64,000 nt of DNA, taken from Mesorhizobium wenxiniae (GTDB lineage Bacteria; Pseudomonadota; Alphaproteobacteria; Rhizobiales; Rhizobiaceae). Positions 58,790 to 64,000 of this stretch are shown here, piece by piece. A program made the position numbers and the translations under genes. The first letter of the stretch is position 1, and the number at the start of each line of letters is the position of its first letter. Under the pieces are notes generated by a model. That model was given only the letters and a program-made list of their open reading frames with translations, was not told the DNA's origin and made no database searches. Location of the stretch: contig NZ_NPKH01000001.1 of assembly GCF_002284535.1 (NCBI RefSeq), positions 1 to 64,000 of the forward strand, in the 5' to 3' direction.

Positions 58790-61719
58790 GGTCCGGCAGC
58801 CTCTCTTTCCCGGCGGAACTCGGTCCCGAAACTGAGCTTGTCAGGCGAGGGTTCGAAACGCGGCGGCTGCCGGAAGCGCTCGAACTGCGGCTCGGTGAAG
58901 CCTGCTTCTTCAGCAGCGCATTTGACGATGCGGACGCGCAGGTCGAACCATGCCGCCTGGCCGGTCACCGGATCGGAATTCGAATAGCGCTTGCCGTTCG
59001 CATCGGCGGAGGTCTGGTCTCCGATGATATGGTTGAGCAGGAAGCCGCGATTCGATTCGGCGGCGTCGTCCTTCAGCCCCCAGCTGCCGCGCCGTTTGCC
59101 GATCGCGTTCCAGGTCCACACCGTATCCGGGTTGACGCCGTCGACCAGCTTGATCTGCCCCTTGACCCTGCCGTTGATGCTCTCGATCCACACCCAGTCC
59201 TCATCGGCAAGGCCGATGCCGGCCGCGGTCCGGTTGTGCACGAACAGCCGGTTCTGGCTGGTGATCTGCCGCAGCCACGCGTTCTGCGAACCCCAGGAGT
59301 GGTACATATGCATCGGCCGCTGCGTCAGCGCGTGCAGCGGGTATTTCTCGAGGTCGACAGCGGCCTCCTCGAAGGGCGCATACCAGAACGGCAGCGGATC
59401 CATATAGGTCTCGATGCGGCTGCGCTCTGCCTCCGGCGGCCGCACCCTCCCATGGCCGCGCGCGGCGAGGCGAAAGCGCTGCATCGGCTCGGAATAGAGC
59501 TGGAAGACGATCGGCTCGGCCTTCGGGATAAAGCCCATATTCTCGGCGAAATCGAGATAGGAGCGGTTGGCCATCTTGTAGTAGCGCTGGTCGTCCGCAA
59601 AATCATGGTGCCAGAAGCCGCCATTGTCGATGTAGCGCTGAAGCTGGTCGGGATTGGCCTCGCCCTTACCGATCGAGGCGCCGTCCTTGCCGCGCCAGCC
59701 GGCGAGCGGGCCGATGCCCGGCGAGCGCTCATGATTGACGATGTAATCGGCATAGTCGCGGTATTTGGCCGAGCCGTCATCATCGACGAAGCCGGGCAGG
59801 CCGAGCTGCACGCCGAGCTCGATCAGCACCGACTGGAACGGCCTGACGTCGCGGTCCGGCTCGACGACGGGATGGCGGATGGCGTCGCCCGGGCCGTCGG
59901 CATGGCTGATCGGCCGGTCGAGCAGGCTGATGCAGTCATGCCTTTCGAGATAGGTGGTGTCGGGAAGCACGAGATCGGCGAACGGCACGGTCTCGGAATA
60001 ATAGGCGTCGGAATAGATGATGAAGGGGATCTTGTAGTTTCCGGCCTCGTCGCTGTCGGTCAGCATGGCGATGGTCTCGACGGTGTTCATCGACGAGTTC
60101 CAGGCCATGTTGGACATGTACATCATCAGCGTATCGATCTTGTAGGGATCGCCGGCCCAGGCGTTGCGGATGACGGTGTGCATGAGTCCATGCGCGGCGA
60201 GCGGCGAGTCCCAGGAATAAGCCTTGTCGATACGGATGGGCGCGCCGTGATCATCGACCAGCAGATCGTCCGGCCCGCAGACGAAGCCGAGCGGCATGCC
60301 CTCCAGCGGCGTCATCGGCCTGACGTCCTTGCCCGCCGGCTTCAGCTCCGGCGGCGCCGAGCGGGGATAGGGCGGCTTGAAGCGAAAGCCGCCCGGCACG
60401 TCCACTGTGCCGAGAAGCACCTGAAGCAGATGAATGGCGCGGCAAGAGTGAAAGCCGTTCGAATGGGCCGAGATGCCGCGCATCGCGTGCATCGACACTG
60501 GCCGGCCCTGGATCGTCTCGTGCCGGCGACCGGCCCAGTCCGTCCACGCCACCGGCAGTTCGATCGCCTGGTCGAAGGCGACATGCGCCAGTTCGGCGGC
60601 GATCCGGCGGATGGTGTCGGCGGGAACGCCGCAGCGTTCGGCAACCGCATCGGGAGAATAGCTCTCCTGCAGATAGCGGTCGGCGATGAGCTGGAAGACC
60701 GGCACGCAGCGGTGGCCGTCGACCTGGAAGTTGCCGGTCAGCGCCGGTTTTGCATCAGTGTCGGTGGCGCTGATGGGCACTTTCGCCGCCCTGTCCCACG
60801 CCAGCGGATTGCCGTCACTGTCGCGCGCGAACAGCCCGTCATCGGCCGCACCCGACTCCTGGATGACGAGGACATGGGCGTTGGTGTAACGCAGCAAATA
60901 ATCGAGGTCGACGCGGCCGGCCTTCAGCAATTCGTGGACGAGGGCAAACACGAACAGGCCGTCGGTGCCGGGCCGGATGCCGATCCAGTCATCGGCGATC
61001 GCGTTGTAGCCGGTGCGGCACGGATTGATCGAGACCACCTTGGCGCCGCGCGCCTTGAGCTTGCCGAGACCGATCTTGATCGGATTGGAATCATGGTCTT
61101 CGGCCACGCCGAACAGCATTAAATATCTGGTGTTGTCCCAGTCGGGTTCGCCGAACTCCCAGAATGAGCCGCCGATGGTATAGAGCCCGCCGGCCGCCAT
61201 ATTCACCGAGCAGAAGCCGCCATGGGCGGCGAAATTCGGCGTGCCGAACTGGCTCGCCCACCAGCCGGTCAAGGATTGCGACTGATCGCGCCCGGTGAAG
61301 AAGGCGAGTTTCTTCGGATCGGTCTGGCGTATCCTCGAAAGCCGTTCCGTCGCGATGGAAAATGCTTCCTCCCACTCGATCTCACGGAATTCTCCCGAGC
61401 CGCGCGGACCTGTGCGCAGCAATGGCTTCTTCAACCGGGCCGGACTGTAGTGCTGCATGATGCCGGCGCTGCCCTTGCCGCACAGCACGCCGCGATTGAG
61501 CGGATGGTCCTTGTTGCCGTTGATGTAGCGGACCTTGCCGTCCTTGATGTGGACGTCGATGCCGCAGCGGCAGGCGCACATGTAGCAGGTGGTCTTGGCG
61601 ATGCTGTCGGAGACATCGGGCGAAGTATCGACGCCATCGCCCTCGTCGGGCGCGCGTGTGTCGGCAAGGGGCCGTTGGGACGGTGCGGAATTGGCGCCGC
61701 GCAGCGTTCGGTGGTTCAT
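58786..61719 (-). CDS. soeA: Molybdopterin oxidoreductase catalytic subunit (SoeA-like)
   Basis: From ATG 61719 the protein is 977 residues, close to SoeA. C45, C48, C52 and C80 in CYMCACRCG and GVLCGKG bind an N-terminal [4Fe-4S] cluster, and GGFCSVNMAAGG has a cysteine at the expected molybdenum-ligand region, as in the polysulfide/thiosulfate/sulfite branch. The N terminus lacks a twin-arginine signal, unlike DmsA and PsrA, consistent with a cytoplasmic sulfite dehydrogenase. The start has no strong ribosome site. Alternatives are a DmsA-like or other S/N-oxide enzyme; substrate is inferred. A LysR gene is divergent. Confidence 0.82.
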   Translation of the reverse strand: MNHRTLRGANSAPSQRPLADTRAPDEGDGVDTSPDVSDSIAKTTCYMCACRCGIDVHIKDGKVRYINGNKDHPLNRGVLCGKGSAGIMQHYSPARLKKPLLRTGPRGSGEFREIEWEEAFSIATERLSRIRQTDPKKLAFFTGRDQSQSLTGWWASQFGTPNFAAHGGFCSVNMAAGGLYTIGGSFWEFGEPDWDNTRYLMLFGVAEDHDSNPIKIGLGKLKARGAKVVSINPCRTGYNAIADDWIGIRPGTDGLFVFALVHELLKAGRVDLDYLLRYTNAHVLVIQESGAADDGLFARDSDGNPLAWDRAAKVPISATDTDAKPALTGNFQVDGHRCVPVFQLIADRYLQESYSPDAVAERCGVPADTIRRIAAELAHVAFDQAIELPVAWTDWAGRRHETIQGRPVSMHAMRGISAHSNGFHSCRAIHLLQVLLGTVDVPGGFRFKPPYPRSAPPELKPAGKDVRPMTPLEGMPLGFVCGPDDLLVDDHGAPIRIDKAYSWDSPLAAHGLMHTVIRNAWAGDPYKIDTLMMYMSNMAWNSSMNTVETIAMLTDSDEAGNYKIPFIIYSDAYYSETVPFADLVLPDTTYLERHDCISLLDRPISHADGPGDAIRHPVVEPDRDVRPFQSVLIELGVQLGLPGFVDDDGSAKYRDYADYIVNHERSPGIGPLAGWRGKDGASIGKGEANPDQLQRYIDNGGFWHHDFADDQRYYKMANRSYLDFAENMGFIPKAEPIVFQLYSEPMQRFRLAARGHGRVRPPEAERSRIETYMDPLPFWYAPFEEAAVDLEKYPLHALTQRPMHMYHSWGSQNAWLRQITSQNRLFVHNRTAAGIGLADEDWVWIESINGRVKGQIKLVDGVNPDTVWTWNAIGKRRGSWGLKDDAAESNRGFLLNHIIGDQTSADANGKRYSNSDPVTGQAAWFDLRVRIVKCAAEEAGFTEPQFERFRQPPRFEPSPDKLSFGTEFRREREAAGP

Positions 61720-61948
61720 GATCCGGTGCTTTTGTAAGCCGTGAATTTGGCTCTCGTCTTCGGCCCGGGGCCGCGCATGTAGTGCTCTTCCGGATGATAG
61801 CGATCGCCGGCAAGCCGGCGCCGTAGGCTGCGGGTCCAATGGGCAAACAGGGATTTTAACCGCCCGATCACATTCTACCCTTTGCGGCCTGCCGCGATAT
61901 TTTTCCAATTTCTTTCAGAAACTTAGAACAAAGCAATCGATCCGTCTA

Positions 61949-61963
61949 ACAAGTTGCTCTTGT
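61949..61963. promoter_or_regulatory. Dyad in the soeA-LysR divergent region
   Basis: ACAAG, five bases (TTGCT), CTTGT is a perfect dyad 33 bases upstream of the LysR gene. LysR regulators usually bind such interrupted dyads near their own divergent promoter. Confidence 0.4.
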
Positions 61964-61995
61964 AACTTCAATCGAATTTGTATCTTAATTCTCTC

Positions 61996-62898
61996 ATGAC
62001 CCTAGACCAATTGCGGATCTTCGTTGCTGTCGCCGAGCGAGGGCATATGACCAAAGCGGCCGAGCTGCTGGGCATTTCCCAGTCGGCGGCGTCGGCCGCC
62101 ATCCGCTCGCTCGAACAGCAGCACGGCGTCCGGCTGTTCAACCGGGTCGGCCGCAACATCGAGCTCGCGCAGACCGGGCACCGGTTCCTGCCTGAGGCCA
62201 AAGCCGTGCTCGAACGGGCGGCTGCCGCTCACAATGTGCTGGAGCACGTTTCCCAGACGATCACCGGCAGCCTTTCGATCGCCGCCAGCCAAACTATTGC
62301 CAGCTACTGGCTGCCGCGCCGCCTGGCCTCCTTCCACGAGGCCTATCCCGCCGTCAGGCTGAGCGTGACCATCGGCAACACCAGGCAGGTCGAGACCAAT
62401 GTCCTGGACGGTACGGCGGATTTTGGCTTGGTCGAGGGGCGCACTGAATCCGACATATTGCGGCGCGCCAAGGTCGATGTGGATCGACTGATGCTGGTCG
62501 TGGCGCATTCGCATCCCGAGATCGTTGAAGTCTCGCGCGGGCATCCGGATATCAGGGAGTTCCGCTGGATCATCAGGGAAGGCGGATCAGGCACGCGCGA
62601 GGTGCTGGAAGATCTTGCCCGCCGCGAAGGGATCTCGTTCGCGGACCTGCGGGTATTCCTGGTACTGCCGAGCAACGAGGCGGTTCGTCAGGCGGTCGAG
62701 GCCGGCGCCGGCGCCACCATCATTTCGAGGCTCGTCGTCGAACGAGCCGTTGCCGAAGGCAGCTTGCGGTCCGTGCCAATCGAACTGCCGAATCGCGATT
62801 TCGCAATGATCACGCATCGTGACCGACAGGCAAGCCTGGCCCAGATGGCACTCAAGGTGCATCTGAGCGCGAGGGCCGACGAAACCGTCCGGGAATAA
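61996..62898 (+). CDS. LysR-family transcriptional regulator
   Basis: The 300-residue protein has the N-terminal LysR helix-turn-helix (LDQLRIFVAVAERGHMTKAAELLGISQSAASAAIRSLEQQHGV) and a type 2 periplasmic-binding-like effector domain (SLSIAASQTIASYWLPRRLASFHEAYPAVRL through GAGATIISRLVVERAVAEG). It resembles the CysL/CbbR group. ATG 61996 gives MTLDQL; the frame is open from TTG 61978. Divergent from soeABC, it is the likely regulator of that operon, with sulfite or a sulfur metabolite as a candidate effector; this is inference. Confidence 0.9.
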   Translation: MTLDQLRIFVAVAERGHMTKAAELLGISQSAASAAIRSLEQQHGVRLFNRVGRNIELAQTGHRFLPEAKAVLERAAAAHNVLEHVSQTITGSLSIAASQTIASYWLPRRLASFHEAYPAVRLSVTIGNTRQVETNVLDGTADFGLVEGRTESDILRRAKVDVDRLMLVVAHSHPEIVEVSRGHPDIREFRWIIREGGSGTREVLEDLARREGISFADLRVFLVLPSNEAVRQAVEAGAGATIISRLVVERAVAEGSLRSVPIELPNRDFAMITHRDRQASLAQMALKVHLSARADETVRE

Positions 62899-62904
62899 GC
62901 CGGG

Positions 62905-64000
62905 TCAGCCGAATTTCCGCTGCGCGTCGAGCGCCAGCCCAAGCCCGACCGAGCCGAACATGTCACCTTGGATGACGGACGCCTGCGGCAACAAGGCTAA
63001 TATCTGCTGCCTTGCCAGCGGGATGGCGGTTGATCCGCCGGTCAGGAACACCGCGGTGATGTCGGATGGTTTCACCTGCGAGTCCCGGATGGTCTCACCA
63101 ACCGTCGCGGCCACTCGTTCGATCTCCCTAACGATTGTGGCTTCGAGGCCGTCGCGCGAAATTTCTGCCGCGAACTTCGCACCGGGCAGCGCGACTACGA
63201 CATCACCAGAAAGTTGCTCCGTCAGCGCGATCTTGGCCTTTTCAACTAAAGCAGCCAGCGCGTGCCCGTAACGATGCTCGACGATATGGATGAAACGGTC
63301 GACCAGGTCGGCGCGTTCCGCCTCGTAGCGGACCTGGCGCAGATGCGTCATCGCCCTCGAGGTGTAGACCAGATTGATGCGCTGCCATGTCGCCAGGTCG
63401 ATGAAGTAGCTGGCCGGCAAGTTGCGCTTGCCGTCCTTGGTCGGCGAGAGGTAGCCGAGCTGCGGCATTACATGGGCGATGCTCAACAGCCGGTCGAAGT
63501 CGGTGCCGCCGATGTGGATGCCTCGGCTCGCCAGAATGTCGTCTTTGCGATCGAGGGAGCGGGCGCGCTGCGGCGACACCCGCACGATCGAGAAGTCGGA
63601 TGTGCCGCCACCCATGTCGACGATCAGCGCCAGTTCTTCCCGCGTGACCTTCTGCTCGTAATCGAGCGCCGCCGCGATCGGCTCGAACTGAAAGGCGATA
63701 TGCTTGAAGCCCTGGGCGCGTGCCGCGTTCTCGAGTTCACCTTCAGCCTTGGCATCGGCCTCGGCATCATCGTCGACGAACTGCACGGGACGACCGAGCA
63801 CCACGCTCTCGACCGTATGGCCGGCATTGTCCTCCAGCTTTTTCCTGAGATGGCCGACGAACAGACCGATGATCTCGGTAAAGGCGATCGATCGGCCCTT
63901 GATCCGCGTCTTTTCATGGACAAGTGAACTGCCGAGCACGCTCTTCAGCGAGCGCATCAGGCGACCTTCGATGCTGTCGGTATAGTTGGCGATGGCGCGG
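62905..64000 (-). CDS. YegD-like Hsp70-family protein, partial
   Basis: Only the C-terminal 365 residues or so are in the window; the frame is open to the right edge (IANYTDSIEGRLMRSLKSVL reads through 63957), so the ATG at 63957 is internal. The actin-like ATPase blocks are SVVLGRPVQF, LIVDMGGGTSDFSIV, IGGTDFDRLLS and AVFLTGGSTAIPLAR. There is no DnaK-type substrate-binding domain; the chain ends at RKFG after the ATPase fold, as in YegD. A chaperone-like role is inferred. It is convergent with the LysR gene, six bases apart. Confidence 0.9.
   Translation of the reverse strand, partial: RAIANYTDSIEGRLMRSLKSVLGSSLVHEKTRIKGRSIAFTEIIGLFVGHLRKKLEDNAGHTVESVVLGRPVQFVDDDAEADAKAEGELENAARAQGFKHIAFQFEPIAAALDYEQKVTREELALIVDMGGGTSDFSIVRVSPQRARSLDRKDDILASRGIHIGGTDFDRLLSIAHVMPQLGYLSPTKDGKRNLPASYFIDLATWQRINLVYTSRAMTHLRQVRYEAERADLVDRFIHIVEHRYGHALAALVEKAKIALTEQLSGDVVVALPGAKFAAEISRDGLEATIVREIERVAATVGETIRDSQVKPSDITAVFLTGGSTAIPLARQQILALLPQASVIQGDMFGSVGLGLALDAQRKFG

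Noticed and set aside
59029..61122. 697-residue plus-strand frame inside soeA
   Set aside because: Antisense to an intact molybdoenzyme gene with clear cofactor motifs; composition typical of a shadow frame.

Overview
The window is high-GC chromosomal DNA from an alphaproteobacterium of the order Hyphomicrobiales (Rhizobiales), most likely Mesorhizobium or a close Phyllobacteriaceae relative. The basis is gene content and order: lnt-praR-metK-trmB-rimP-nusA-infB-rbfA-truB-rpsO-pnp, fabI-fabB-fabA divergent from irr, recF-dnaN-dnaA-rpsT-enoyl-CoA hydratase-mutM, and a full pilA-cpa-tad locus. A rhizobial-style intergenic palindromic repeat lies at about 53.65-53.80 kb. No species name can be fixed by eye.

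Layout. 0-5 kb is an accessory block: a secreted TPR protein, an alpha/beta hydrolase, a homocysteine S-methyltransferase and a divergent AraC regulator. 5.2-22.5 kb is a mostly plus-strand housekeeping block: lipoprotein acylation (lnt), the regulator praR, SAM synthesis (metK), tRNA methylation (trmB), then the translation/transcription operon rimP-nusA-ylxR-infB-rbfA-truB, corA, rpsO, pnp and an RsmC-like methyltransferase. The rimP operon has a good promoter followed by an intrinsic-terminator-like hairpin in its leader. 22.6-26 kb carries the unsaturated fatty acid genes fabA-fabB-fabI, divergent from the iron regulator irr. 26-30 kb holds an SH3 protein, a 2-hydroxyacid dehydrogenase, a GNAT acetyltransferase and a MoeB/ThiF-like protein without zinc cysteines. 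29-37.6 kb is the minus-strand replication and repair segment recF, dnaN, dnaA, rpsT, enoyl-CoA hydratase, mutM and deoB. The 790-bp region upstream of dnaA has DnaA-box-like sites and a perfect AT-rich palindrome.

37.7-50.9 kb begins with a PhnD-like pseudogene carrying three frameshifts and continues with the Tad (Flp, type IVc) pilus locus. Two TadE-like pseudopilins and an orphan secretin N-domain protein lie on the minus strand. pilA, cpaABCDEF and tadBC lie on the plus strand, with tadD convergent. CtrA-like motifs precede pilA and cpaB. Together these genes encode the pilin, peptidase, secretin, pilotin, ATPases and platform for an adhesive pilus probably under cell-cycle control.

51-57 kb encodes an M17 aminopeptidase, a small MarR regulator, an SH3-NlpC/P60 peptidase, the interspersed repeat, and a DEXH helicase-PdeM nuclease pair normally found with a DNA ligase and an exonuclease that are absent here. 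57-62.9 kb is a three-subunit molybdoenzyme resembling the cytoplasmic sulfite dehydrogenase SoeABC, with a divergent LysR regulator. A YegD-like Hsp70 gene runs off the right edge. I saw no rRNA, tRNA, CRISPR array, insertion sequence or prophage. Most of the window is conserved chromosome. The parts most worth checking are the rimP leader, the pilus control sites and orphan N-domain protein, the incomplete repair module, the dnaA upstream region and the MoeB variant.
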